DNA from: Chryseobacterium sp. G0201
GTDB lineage: Bacteria > Bacteroidota > Bacteroidia > Flavobacteriales > Weeksellaceae
Reading direction: 5' to 3'
Length of the DNA: 64,000 bases
Assembly: GCF_003815655.1 (NCBI RefSeq)
Contig: NZ_CP033917.1
Span: forward strand, 1,860,001-1,924,000
Below the pieces are notes generated by a model that had not been told where the DNA came from, did not search any database, and worked only from the letters and a program-made list of their open reading frames with translations. Positions 9,033 through 17,885 of the stretch are shown here, piece by piece. Each line of letters opens with the position of its first letter. The stretch's first letter is position 1. Made by a program: the position numbers and the translations under genes.

Positions 9033-9968
9033 TTATCGATTGAGGTAAGTAAAACGGTATTGTGTTTTTAATATTTTGGGGTTTTTCAGCGCTTCAAAAA
9101 AGGTAAGAACGTATTTTTGGATTCCTGATTTTAATGATAAATCAAATGATTTGTAGCTTAAATACATTCTTTTTTTATACTCTGAAGATAATTGATCTGA
9201 AACGGCCCAGTCGTACAACGATTTCCATAGAAGAAGCTGTCTTTGATTGTATTGCGGAGAAAATTTCACAATTTTTGTAATTCTGTTATTATCATGAATT
9301 CCTCTTATGGCAATTGCTTGATCAATAACTCCTGATTTTAGATAAGAATAATAAGCCAGTTTAATAATAAAATCTGAATCTTGATGTACACGGAGATTTT
9401 CGTTAAATCGAAGATTATTCTTTACAATAGCAGATTTTCTGATTGTAAGAGCATTTAAATGGAAAAATGTACCGAAAACTTTAGATGTTAATCCAAGCAG
9501 ACCTTTAAAAACATCTTTTCCTTCTGCCGGAAAGTTGACAGTTGTAAGTGAAATATTTTTAAACTTATTTTGAAACTCTTCTCTTCCTTTTTCTGATAGA
9601 TATTCTACTCCGATTGCTCCGAAAACACCTTCAATTTTAAGATCTTTAAAAATTTCTTTTTCAGCGTCAAATCTATTAGGCAGATAATAATCATCAGAAT
9701 CCAGAAAGGCAATAAATTCAGATTGAGCTTTTTCCAACCCTAAATTCCTGGAGGCTCCGGCTCCATGATTTTCTTTATCAGGATGTTGATATAATTTAAT
9801 TTTTGAATTTCCGGAAGCCAGTTTCTCGCAAATTTCCAGTGAATTGTCGGTTGATTTGTCTTCAATTAATACAATTTCCTTTACTTCATGAAGTTGTAAA
9901 GCAGAATCTACCGCTTTTTCAAGAAATTCTGAAGCATTATAAACGGGTATGATAACAGAGACTTCCAT
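9033..9968 (-). CDS. Family 2 glycosyltransferase (tandem paralogue)
   Basis: A 311-residue GT-A enzyme opening with MEVSVIIPVYNASEFLEKAV, with LIEDKSTDNS as the nucleotide-binding loop and FLDSDDYYLPNRF as the DxD region. The start ATG overlaps the stop of the upstream asparagine-synthase-like gene by one base (TAATG), so the two are translationally coupled. Blocks shared with the gene at 8091-9029 run through the first two thirds of both proteins. Duplicated transferases of this type often add the same or similar sugars at successive positions, but that is inference. Confidence 0.9.
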   Translation of the reverse strand: MEVSVIIPVYNASEFLEKAVDSALQLHEVKEIVLIEDKSTDNSLEICEKLASGNSKIKLYQHPDKENHGAGASRNLGLEKAQSEFIAFLDSDDYYLPNRFDAEKEIFKDLKIEGVFGAIGVEYLSEKGREEFQNKFKNISLTTVNFPAEGKDVFKGLLGLTSKVFGTFFHLNALTIRKSAIVKNNLRFNENLRVHQDSDFIIKLAYYSYLKSGVIDQAIAIRGIHDNNRITKIVKFSPQYNQRQLLLWKSLYDWAVSDQLSSEYKKRMYLSYKSFDLSLKSGIQKYVLTFFEALKNPKILKTQYRFTYLNR

Positions 9969-11764
9969 TATAAAACAGATTGATTATTATGTGCCCAAAG
10001 AGCCAATTGTAGTAAATTCCAATGCTTTTGACCTTTATCTAAAAATTTTTGAGTGGCTTTAAAATCAATATAATTAAAAACTTTCTGATTGGGATCTTTA
10101 AGCAGATCATTGGAAAGATTGATGAGATTGTCTTCTTCAAACCAATTTTCCACACTCATTCCAAAGCCCTGTTTATTACGATTTCTGATGGTTTCTGTCC
10201 AGTAAGAACCCATTGCCTCACGAAGAATGATCTTATCATTTTCGTTGTTTAATTTTAACTGCTCCGGAAGCTGAATACAAAATTCTGCAAAATCGATATC
10301 TAAAAACGGAGTTCTTACTTCCAGTGAATTGGCCATTGCCATTCTATCGGATTTCACCATCATATTTCCCGGAACATATTTTTCTAAATCCACCCTCATA
10401 ATATCATTTAATGAATCAGGATTTGGAGTGAAACTGTAAGGCTGGTGGAAGTTTTCAAATATTCCGAGTAAGTTTCTTTCTTCTTTATTGAATGAATTTC
10501 TCACAGAATTTTGATGGAAATCCAAAATATTCGGATGTTCAAGATTTTTCTGTGAAATAAATGAGATCTGTTTTAAATTTTGATATAGTTTTAAACCAAA
10601 TTTTGCTGCAATATTGGTGTAACTGAAATGATTTCTTAATTGATTTTCAGTTCTGTAGAAGTTGTATCCACCAAATAATTCATCACCAACATCACCTGAC
10701 AGAACTACGGTAAGGTTTTCTCGGGCACTTTTACATATTTCATAATGCGGAAGGAAAGATCTGTCCGCAAATGGCTCGTCCAAAAATGGAGTTACATGTA
10801 ATAAAGATGTTGCCAGATCCTTCTTTTTCTCGTGAATCTCAATATGATTGGTATTATATTTTTCAGCGATTTCTTTGGCATATTTTAGCTCACTTGCTTC
10901 ATGGTCATATCCAAAACTTAATGTTGTCTGTTTGGGTAAAAATTCATTCACCAAAGCTACAATTGAAGATGAGTCTAATCCGCCACTTAAAAAACTTCCG
11001 ACTTCTACATCTGCGATAAGCTGTTTTTTTACAGCATTTTTTAAGAGATAAATAAACTCTTCTTTTGCGTCAGACAAGCTTATAGATCTGTCTTTAGCGG
11101 GCAGACTATAGTAACGTGAAATGGTAACTTTTCCGTCTTTCCAGATTAATTGATGAGCTGGAGGTAAAGTGTGAATATTTTTATAAATACTTTGATAAGT
11201 ATTTACGTATCCGTATTGTAAATAGTGGGAGAGAGCATCATTGTTTACCTGAGGTTGGACTAATCCTGAAGCCAGAATTGCTTTGATCTCGGATGCAAAT
11301 ATGAACTCGTTATTTTTTCCGATAGCATAGAAAAATGGTTTTTCTCCAAAACGGTCTCTTGCGGAGAAAAGCTCCTTTTTTTCATTGTCCCAAATTGCAA
11401 AGGCAAACATACCTGGAAGGTCGTGGATAAGATTTTCCTGCTTTCTCTGATACATGGCAAGAATTACTTCTGTATCAGAACTTCCATGATACGGATATTC
11501 CTGATATTGATCTTTTATTGCCTGATAGCCATAAATCTCACCATTCAGAACGATACATTCGTTTTTTGTATTGGAAAACATAGGTTGTTTTCCGTTCTCA
11601 GAAAGGTCTATAATAGAAAGTCTTCTATGACCCAAGGCCGCGTTTTCGTAAAACTCATAATGTGAAGAATCCGGACCACGGTGAGCCATGGCATCTGTCA
11701 TTTTTTTAATTTCTTCCTGATAATTTCTTGCATTATTGGCTATTATTCCGGCTATTCCACACAT
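9968..11764 (-). CDS. asnB: Glutamine-dependent asparagine synthase-like amidotransferase
   Basis: A 598-residue two-domain protein. The N-terminal class II glutaminase begins MCGIAGIIANN with the nucleophile C2. The synthetase domain holds the ATP-binding loop SFLSGGLDSSSIVALV and the later VLSGDVGDELFGGY. Length and order match AsnB. Inside O-antigen loci, enzymes of this type (WbpS-like) are thought to amidate sugar uronic acids rather than to make asparagine. The UDP-sugar dehydrogenase at 28406-29719 in the same locus would provide a uronic acid, which favours that reading. The gene lies 5 bases from the membrane protein upstream. Confidence 0.88.
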   Translation of the reverse strand: MCGIAGIIANNARNYQEEIKKMTDAMAHRGPDSSHYEFYENAALGHRRLSIIDLSENGKQPMFSNTKNECIVLNGEIYGYQAIKDQYQEYPYHGSSDTEVILAMYQRKQENLIHDLPGMFAFAIWDNEKKELFSARDRFGEKPFFYAIGKNNEFIFASEIKAILASGLVQPQVNNDALSHYLQYGYVNTYQSIYKNIHTLPPAHQLIWKDGKVTISRYYSLPAKDRSISLSDAKEEFIYLLKNAVKKQLIADVEVGSFLSGGLDSSSIVALVNEFLPKQTTLSFGYDHEASELKYAKEIAEKYNTNHIEIHEKKKDLATSLLHVTPFLDEPFADRSFLPHYEICKSARENLTVVLSGDVGDELFGGYNFYRTENQLRNHFSYTNIAAKFGLKLYQNLKQISFISQKNLEHPNILDFHQNSVRNSFNKEERNLLGIFENFHQPYSFTPNPDSLNDIMRVDLEKYVPGNMMVKSDRMAMANSLEVRTPFLDIDFAEFCIQLPEQLKLNNENDKIILREAMGSYWTETIRNRNKQGFGMSVENWFEEDNLINLSNDLLKDPNQKVFNYIDFKATQKFLDKGQKHWNLLQLALWAHNNQSVL

Positions 11765-11769
11765 TTGTT

Positions 11770-13347
11770 TTATTTTTTTTGATAATCTGAGGGGAGATAC
11801 AATGTAAATCTTCCTGTTTTTACTACTTTATATTTTTCCGGATGACTTACAAACTTTAATGGTACGATTTCTTTAGGAGAAAAAGGATAATCATTGCTTT
11901 CAATGTAAATATAATCATCTGGAGTTTTATGCTCTTTTTCCATGATAAATTTAATATAATCTTTTAAGGTAAAATAATAATAAATTGGTGGTTTTGCATT
12001 TAGGATATACAAATATCCTATCAAATGATTACTTGAGTAAATGATGTTCTTTTGATCTTCAAGATAAGGTCTAAGGTCTTCAATATCTTTTTTTCTTCCT
12101 TTGTCTAAATATAAATCATATCCATTTATTTTAACTTTTTCGGTTTGTTCTGTAAATACGAAATCTTTCCAGCCTTTGTCATGTAAGAGATTTGGGAAGG
12201 TCAGACACTGATAAACAAAAATCAATATAAAGATCAAAAAAAACCGGATGTTATACAGAGATAGCAGGACGATTATCAGAGCGATGTAATAATAGATGTT
12301 ATACAAAAAACCTCTCACTTCAAAATAAGCACCCGAACCAAAAGACAGTCCGAAAGGAATCAGTGCAAATACAATAAGCATTGTTTTCTTTTCCACGTTG
12401 ATATCTTCCAAAAAGTAACGGTAGATAAGAAGTGCCAAAAGAACATAATTAATATAAATCAATGGGAAAAAGAAAACTGAAATAATAAAAATTACTGCAA
12501 GAACAAGCAGAATGTAATTCAGGTGTTGAATTTTATTTTTTGAAAATTTATGAATATAAGAAATTAATATCCCCGCAGGAATAAAAATGAATCCTGTGAC
12601 TTTTAAAATCCAGAAAACAAAAAACCTTTTTGGATGCTGTTTTGTATGAAATTGTTTATAATATTTTATCCATTCAAATTGGGAAATAAATTTTGATAAA
12701 CTTTCAATACAGGTGAAGTAAAAAATAATCCCCAATAATCCACCACCAATAATGTATATAATTGGTTTTTTATCTTTCTTCCAAAAGTTGAAAAGCAAGA
12801 AAGCTGCAATAGGTATGATTACTAGAGTATGAGGAATGCCATTAAATAATAATATTCCCAAACAAAATCCTGAGATAATTAACGGAAATAATTTATTGTA
12901 AATCAAATAAATAAAGATCATTGATAACGAGATGTTAATCAAAACTGTATTTCCGATGTACTGATGCAAAACAATATTACTGATTCCCCAAGTCAGAAAA
13001 TTGAGGGTAATTCCCAGGAAGCCAAGTAGAAAGGCATTTACTTTAAGCTTGTAATATTTACTTACAAAAAAATAGAGCAGAAATGTGGATGCATTTAATA
13101 ATCCATATGTTATTGCTCTGAACAAATAAATATTTTCTGTGTAAATAAATCTGAAAATTCTATAGAAATTGGTAGCATCAATTGTAGGCAATGTCTCGTG
13201 ATCCCTGTAAAAAAACAAATAAAAAGCTTCATCATTGAAAATGAAACCTTTATTGAGATTAGAGTAAACAATATATCCTGTAAAAAATGCACCGATAACA
13301 AAAATCCAGCTTAATACATTCTCATATTTGTGTTGAATTTTTTCCAT
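11770..13347 (-). CDS. Polytopic membrane protein, GT-C glycosyltransferase-like
   Basis: A 525-residue protein with about ten or more hydrophobic segments in the first 380 residues and a soluble C-terminal region. An acidic motif, FIFNDEAFYLFFYRD, follows the first membrane span. GT-C enzymes (ArnT/PMT type) carry such an acidic loop at this place. This suggests a lipid-linked-sugar transferase that acts on the outer face of the inner membrane. I see no closer family signature. The protein may use a polyprenyl-phosphate sugar made by the GtrB-like enzyme encoded at 15946-16863. A role as a simple membrane protein of the locus cannot be excluded. Confidence 0.65.
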   Translation of the reverse strand: MEKIQHKYENVLSWIFVIGAFFTGYIVYSNLNKGFIFNDEAFYLFFYRDHETLPTIDATNFYRIFRFIYTENIYLFRAITYGLLNASTFLLYFFVSKYYKLKVNAFLLGFLGITLNFLTWGISNIVLHQYIGNTVLINISLSMIFIYLIYNKLFPLIISGFCLGILLFNGIPHTLVIIPIAAFLLFNFWKKDKKPIIYIIGGGLLGIIFYFTCIESLSKFISQFEWIKYYKQFHTKQHPKRFFVFWILKVTGFIFIPAGILISYIHKFSKNKIQHLNYILLVLAVIFIISVFFFPLIYINYVLLALLIYRYFLEDINVEKKTMLIVFALIPFGLSFGSGAYFEVRGFLYNIYYYIALIIVLLSLYNIRFFLIFILIFVYQCLTFPNLLHDKGWKDFVFTEQTEKVKINGYDLYLDKGRKKDIEDLRPYLEDQKNIIYSSNHLIGYLYILNAKPPIYYYFTLKDYIKFIMEKEHKTPDDYIYIESNDYPFSPKEIVPLKFVSHPEKYKVVKTGRFTLYLPSDYQKK

Positions 13348-13351
13348 TAAA

Positions 13352-14137
13352 CTATTTTTTTTGTGCCCAAATGCTGAATCCCGAGGCCATATTTTTACTC
13401 ATTGGGTAATATTGTAAGATTACATCCAAAAATTTGATAGGGAATGTAACGATCATGAAAAGTAAATAAAGGAAAGTGTGAAGAGGTTTTATCCCGAAAG
13501 AGAAGACCAACGCAAACCATTCCTGGACCACCCAAAGCATTCCTGAAGTGGGACCAACTGGTTTTAAATTTAATATTTCAAAATCTTTTAACTGGTGTTT
13601 CATTCCTTCATAGGTAAACCTTTGAAAATCATACGGCGATGCGTGAAATGGCTGCATGAAAGGGATAAAACAGTAAATTTTCCCGCCCGGTTTTAAAATC
13701 CTATGGATTTCTGAAATTACCTGCTGAGGATTTGGAACGTGCTCCAAAACCGCAATATTGATGATGTAATCTACAGAATTATCTTTAAAAGGAATTTTTT
13801 CGATGTCACAAATTACATCCACATTTTCATAAGGAAGTAAATCCACATTTAACAGATCATCTCCAAAATCGGAATTTCCGCTTCCCAGATTTAGGGCAAC
13901 TACATTTTTCCCTTTGATTTCATTACGAATGATACGTTTTGCATCAAAAAAGGGCTGCGGATAAACAGGACTGATAATTTCAATTAGTGCACTGTATACT
14001 TTATTGAATTTCTTTATTTTATATTTGATTTTATCAAGAAAATCGGTTACGACTTCTTCCTGTACGGGAATGAAAATATATTTTCCATTTTTTACTTGAT
14101 ATTCATCTTTAAATATTTCAGAATTTATGTTTTTCAT
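13352..14137 (-). CDS. Class I SAM-dependent methyltransferase
   Basis: A 261-residue protein with the class I fold signature: VVALNLGSGNSDFGDDLLNVD binds SAM, IEKIPFKDNSVDYIINIAVLEH is the motif II/III region, and ILKPGGKIYCFIPF follows. This is a Methyltransf_11-type core. A hydrophobic stretch near the C-terminus (LHTFLYLLFMIVTFPI) may touch the membrane. It is 4 bases from the GT-C-like gene and 11 bases from the aminotransferase, inside the polysaccharide operon. It probably methylates a sugar or a biosynthetic intermediate. In ABC-exported glycans, terminal methylation can set chain length, but no such role can be shown here. Confidence 0.85.
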   Translation of the reverse strand: MKNINSEIFKDEYQVKNGKYIFIPVQEEVVTDFLDKIKYKIKKFNKVYSALIEIISPVYPQPFFDAKRIIRNEIKGKNVVALNLGSGNSDFGDDLLNVDLLPYENVDVICDIEKIPFKDNSVDYIINIAVLEHVPNPQQVISEIHRILKPGGKIYCFIPFMQPFHASPYDFQRFTYEGMKHQLKDFEILNLKPVGPTSGMLWVVQEWFALVFSFGIKPLHTFLYLLFMIVTFPIKFLDVILQYYPMSKNMASGFSIWAQKK

Positions 14138-14148
14138 GGAGAATATAT

Positions 14149-15273
14149 TTAAAATTCGTTGATCGTGTTAATTACTCTTTGTTGCTCTTCTTCATTTAAT
14201 TCAAAATATAAAGGCAGCCTTAGAAGGCAATCCTCAAATTTATCGGAATTAGGAAGATCTCTGCTATCATGTTTTTGAGTATAAAACTCACTTTTGTGCA
14301 ATGATAAGTAGTGAAATACGGCCAAAATATTGTTCTCCTTGAGCTTTTTAATAAGTTCGGTTCTGAAATCAATATTTTTGCAAACAATATAAAACATATG
14401 AGCATTATTTGTAGCATATTTCGGGATGACAGGTAATGAAATATTTTCATTATCCTCTAAGCCTTCATGATATTTTTTCCAGATTTCGAGTCTCTTTTTC
14501 TGAATACTTTCGATGTTTTCTAATTGAGCCCAAAGAAAGGCTGATATAATTTCACTTGGTAAGAACGAAGAACCCGTATCTACCCAGCCATATTTATTGA
14601 TCTCACCCCTGAAAAACATGGAACGGTTGGTTCCTTTTTCCCAAATAATTTCGGCTCTGTTGATGAATTGTTCATCATTGATTGTCAACATTCCGCCTTC
14701 TCCAGCGATGATATTTTTGGTTTCATGAAAAGAAAAAGCTCCCAAATGGCCGATACTTCCTAACGCTTTTTGTGTCCCATCTTTAAAAACGTAATAGCTG
14801 TCGATCGCTTGTGCTGCATCTTCGATCAGGATTAGGTTATATTTCTCCGTGATCTCAAGAATTTTTTCCATATCGCAGGCGATTCCTGCATAATGTACAA
14901 CTACAATTGCTTTGGTCTTATCCGTTATTAATTCTTCGATTTTGTCTGCATCAATATTAGGATTATCACTGTAAGAATCTGCGAATACAATTTTTGCATT
15001 TTGTCTTACAAATGGTAATGCTGAGGAGACAAACGTGTAGCTTGGAACAATTACTTCATCGTCTGGTTTGATGTCAGCAAGTATTGCACACATTTCCAGA
15101 GCATCTGTACACGAGGTGGTAAGCAGCGTTTTTTTGAAACCGTATTTATCCTCAAAAAACTTTTGACATTTTTGAGTGAAAATACCATTCCCGGAAATTT
15201 TTCCGGAAGCAACTGCTTCTTCAATATATTTTGTTTCTTTTCCTGTTAAATAAGGTTTGTTAAAAGGGGTCAT
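14149..15273 (-). CDS. rffA: dTDP-4-amino-4,6-dideoxygalactose transaminase (WecE/RffA-like)
   Basis: A 374-residue PLP enzyme of the DegT/DnrJ/EryC1 family. I choose the ATG at 15273, which overlaps the upstream TGA (ATGA) and gives MTPFNKPYLTGKE, close to known RffA starts. A TTG three codons earlier is also open. The PLP-binding lysine is in GAFSFHETKNIIAGEGG and the substrate/cofactor region in LLTTSCTDALEMCA. RffA converts dTDP-4-keto-6-deoxyglucose to dTDP-4-amino-4,6-dideoxygalactose. RfbA and RfbB in this locus make the precursor and the next gene is a WecD-like acetyltransferase, so the assignment is well supported. Confidence 0.9.
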   Translation of the reverse strand: MTPFNKPYLTGKETKYIEEAVASGKISGNGIFTQKCQKFFEDKYGFKKTLLTTSCTDALEMCAILADIKPDDEVIVPSYTFVSSALPFVRQNAKIVFADSYSDNPNIDADKIEELITDKTKAIVVVHYAGIACDMEKILEITEKYNLILIEDAAQAIDSYYVFKDGTQKALGSIGHLGAFSFHETKNIIAGEGGMLTINDEQFINRAEIIWEKGTNRSMFFRGEINKYGWVDTGSSFLPSEIISAFLWAQLENIESIQKKRLEIWKKYHEGLEDNENISLPVIPKYATNNAHMFYIVCKNIDFRTELIKKLKENNILAVFHYLSLHKSEFYTQKHDSRDLPNSDKFEDCLLRLPLYFELNEEEQQRVINTINEF

Positions 15274-15965
15274 TTTTTCCAATAGTGTTTTATGATAATT
15301 TCATCTTTTATTTCGTAGCCCTGCTTTTTATAAAAAGAGCAAGCCTGAATATTTTCTTTTTGTGTCGGAATTTCCAGATGGGTAATTCCATTTTTTATGC
15401 AAAAATTCTCTGCTTTCTGTAGCAGTTTTTTTCCAAATCCTTTTCCTTGAAAATCGGGATGAGTGGCAATTAAACCAATCTTTCCAAGATGATCATATTT
15501 TTGAAGAGTTACAAAGCCAATAGCTTTTCCGTTATCTTCAATGTAAAATATTTTCAAGGCAAATTTTTTATTAAGGCTGTTGATTACCCACATGTCGTAA
15601 AGTTCCTTGAACTTTACTTCTCCAAATTTTTCATCTAATAAAAATCGACTTTTTTTTCCACTTTCGTATGCCAATTCTTTGAAAAAATCTTCATCTTTTT
15701 CGCTGTCGTCTGAATCTTTAATGATTTCTGATTCTGGCTGATCATGAATGCCAAGTTGTTTTATAAAATTAACCTTTGTTTCTTTAAAGGAGAGATCAAA
15801 TCCATTAAGATCAATATCAAAATCGGATAATTGTTTTACAACAATAAGATCGTAGTCTTCTGTAAGGTTTATATTTTTTTCTTCTTGATTAATCGTAATA
15901 TCACCAATTTTCTTCTTGAAGAAATCGCTATCCCATTGCAAAAAATTAATTTTCATAAGCTTCAT
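15270..15965 (-). CDS. GNAT N-acetyltransferase, WecD/RffC-like
   Basis: A 231-residue protein. The opening FLQWDSDFFKKKIGDI is the N-terminal signature of dTDP-fucosamine acetyltransferases of the RffC/WecD type. The acetyl-CoA loop is in LIATHPDFQGKGFGKKLL, as in other GNAT enzymes. It precedes, and is coupled to, the WecE-like aminotransferase, giving a two-step path to dTDP-4-acetamido-4,6-dideoxygalactose (Fuc4NAc). The start overlaps the end of the GtrB-like gene by 20 bases. A second ATG three codons later is possible. Confidence 0.85.
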   Translation of the reverse strand: MKLMKINFLQWDSDFFKKKIGDITINQEEKNINLTEDYDLIVVKQLSDFDIDLNGFDLSFKETKVNFIKQLGIHDQPESEIIKDSDDSEKDEDFFKELAYESGKKSRFLLDEKFGEVKFKELYDMWVINSLNKKFALKIFYIEDNGKAIGFVTLQKYDHLGKIGLIATHPDFQGKGFGKKLLQKAENFCIKNGITHLEIPTQKENIQACSFYKKQGYEIKDEIIIKHYWKK

Positions 15966-16863
15966 CGATTATAAAAACAGGTCTGTTTTTGGTTTGGTTA
16001 AATGTTTTTCCAAGATAAATACCAACAATGCCAATACAACTGATAATCACTCCTGATAAAAACCATATAGAAAGAATCAGTGAACTAAAACCAGGCTCTG
16101 TAATTTTCCCCTGAAAAAAACTTATCATAAAATATCCGCCGACAAGCACTGCCAATAATGAAATAACCCCTCCAAAGCCTACAAAAATCTTTAAAGGTTT
16201 ATCTGAAAAAGAAAGGATCACATTAAATGCCAGTGAGAAAAGTCTTGAGAGATTATATGAAGATTCTCCTTCTTCCCGAGAACTATGTTCCACGGAAACG
16301 GCAGTAGTTTTAAATCCTACCCAATTTACAAATAAAGGAAAAAATTTGATATTATCGTTGATTGTCAAAATAGACTGAATCACTTTTTTATGATAAATAC
16401 CGAAATTAGCGATCTCGTTATTTATCTGAATACCTGCGAGATAATTAAATACTTTGTAAAATAATCTAGAGCTTAATCTTTTGAAAAAAGAATCAATTCT
16501 GAGCTCTCTTCTTGCCAAAACTACATCAAAACCTTCGAGTGCTTTTTGGTATAATTTTTCAATTTCTTTAGGTTGATCCTGCATGTCGCAATCCATTACG
16601 ACAATCCATTCTCCTTTAGCTTTTGAAAGTCCAGCAATAATGGTTGCATGCTGACCAAAGTTTCGGCTAAGCCTGTAAATCTTTAAATTTTTATTTTCTT
16701 CAGAAAGGTTTTTCATAACTTCCCAAGAATTATCGGGACTTCTGTCGTCAACAAGAATGATCTCGTAATCCTGCCCAATTTTACCAGCTAATTTGGCGAT
16801 TTCAGAGACCAAAATAGGAAGTATTTTTTCAGCACGATAAACAGGACTTACAATACTAATCAT
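15946..16863 (-). CDS. GtrB/dolichol-phosphate-mannose-synthase-like glycosyltransferase
   Basis: A 305-residue family 2 enzyme with MISIVSPVYRAEKILPILV at the start, the DDRSPDNSW loop, and VVMDCDMQDQP as the metal-binding DxD. Two C-terminal membrane helices (about 225-250 and 260-285) anchor it. This is the layout of bactoprenol-glucosyl transferase GtrB and DPM synthase-like proteins, which make polyprenyl-phosphate sugars for use outside the cytoplasm. The GT-C-like protein at 11770-13347 is a possible user of the product. No GtrA-type flippase was seen nearby. A perfect TAnnTTTG box lies just upstream, suggesting an internal promoter. Confidence 0.88.
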   Translation of the reverse strand: MISIVSPVYRAEKILPILVSEIAKLAGKIGQDYEIILVDDRSPDNSWEVMKNLSEENKNLKIYRLSRNFGQHATIIAGLSKAKGEWIVVMDCDMQDQPKEIEKLYQKALEGFDVVLARRELRIDSFFKRLSSRLFYKVFNYLAGIQINNEIANFGIYHKKVIQSILTINDNIKFFPLFVNWVGFKTTAVSVEHSSREEGESSYNLSRLFSLAFNVILSFSDKPLKIFVGFGGVISLLAVLVGGYFMISFFQGKITEPGFSSLILSIWFLSGVIISCIGIVGIYLGKTFNQTKNRPVFIIDEAYEN

Positions 16864-16888
16864 GAATTATGGGAGTAATAAATTTTGT

Positions 16889-16896
16889 CAAATATA
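16889..16896 (-). promoter_or_regulatory. Possible internal promoter (-7 box) upstream of the GtrB-like gene
   Basis: On the minus strand this reads TATATTTG, an exact fit to the Bacteroidetes -7 consensus TAnnTTTG, 26 bases before the ATG at 16863. It falls in a 79-base gap, one of the few gaps in the operon. No good TTG is seen 19-20 bases farther upstream, so the site is only half supported. Confidence 0.4.
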
Positions 16897-16942
16897 TAAA
16901 TAAACATTCTAGTTTTTTTGAATTATAAAAATAATCCATTTT

Positions 16943-17866
16943 TTATGAGATATTAAGGAAACAACTTCTTTCATTTATTATTTTTTCTTTAATTTTTAAA
17001 AGCTCAGTAGTGTTTTTATTGATGTTTTTATAACTTTCGTATAGTTTTTTAGCTTTATCTATATTTCCGGTAAGTGAGTTTTTGAGAATACTTTGTAGCA
17101 GAGCTTTCTTTTCTTGCTGTAAAGAGTTTGTGAGATTAGGATTCAGGATTTTTGTTTCGATGCTTAAATCCTTGTATTTATTATAATCTACTTTATCCAA
17201 AAACTGTTTGCCATCGTGTACAACTTTACTGGCTGGTACAAGAATCATTTTCTTTTTATGATATTTAAGTCTGTTTACATACTCATTATCTTCACCATAA
17301 TGAAAGAAAAATGGGTTGAAACCACCAACTATGCGTATCGTTTCTTTAGGTAAAAACCAATGGGCAGCATTTATAAAATCCAGTTCGTAATATGATTTTA
17401 GTGTTTGAAAATACAAATCGGAAATCAGCCTGGTTTTATCAGAATTAAAAGAAATGTATTTATCTAAGAAGATATCGAGTTTTTTTTCTGTTCCGTCAAT
17501 ATGCATCGGACTTATGATCCCAATTTCTTCCTTATTTGTATAATTATTATAGACCTCCAACAGTTTTTCAAGACTATCGGAATAAAGCCAGGCATCCTGA
17601 TTCATCAGGTAAAAGAAATCTGCTCCCAGTTTATATGCTTTTTCTATCCCAATGTTATTGGCTTTTCCGAAGCCTAAATTTTCTTGTGACTGGATAAAAT
17701 CTACTTCGGGAAAGTTATTTTTTACATATTCTTGCGTACCATCTGTGGAACCATTATCGATGACAATACAATTGACAGGAACCGAAGATTGTCTTAAGCT
17801 TGTAAAACATCTTTCCGCCCATTTCATGGCGTTGTAAGTAACAATTATAAAATAAATCTTGGGCAT
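16943..17866 (-). CDS. Family 2 glycosyltransferase
   Basis: A 307-residue GT-A enzyme that begins MPKIYFIIVTYNAMKWAERC, with the nucleotide loop CIVIDNGSTDGTQEYV and the later LMNQDAWLYSD in the place of the DxD block. FFFHYGEDNEYVNRL is the usual ED region of rhamnosyltransferase-like family 2 enzymes. It sits between the internal promoter gap and the epimerase-like gene. This subgroup contains many rhamnosyl- and N-acetylglucosaminyl-diphospho-lipid transferases, but the substrate here is not determined. Confidence 0.9.
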   Translation of the reverse strand: MPKIYFIIVTYNAMKWAERCFTSLRQSSVPVNCIVIDNGSTDGTQEYVKNNFPEVDFIQSQENLGFGKANNIGIEKAYKLGADFFYLMNQDAWLYSDSLEKLLEVYNNYTNKEEIGIISPMHIDGTEKKLDIFLDKYISFNSDKTRLISDLYFQTLKSYYELDFINAAHWFLPKETIRIVGGFNPFFFHYGEDNEYVNRLKYHKKKMILVPASKVVHDGKQFLDKVDYNKYKDLSIETKILNPNLTNSLQQEKKALLQSILKNSLTGNIDKAKKLYESYKNINKNTTELLKIKEKIINERSCFLNIS

Positions 17867-17885
17867 TTGTGTTAAAATTTAGTTT

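Noticed and set aside
8152..9043. Plus-strand frames opposite the glycosyltransferase gene at 8091-9029.
   Set aside because: They have no family features and are antisense shadows of a clear GT-A gene.
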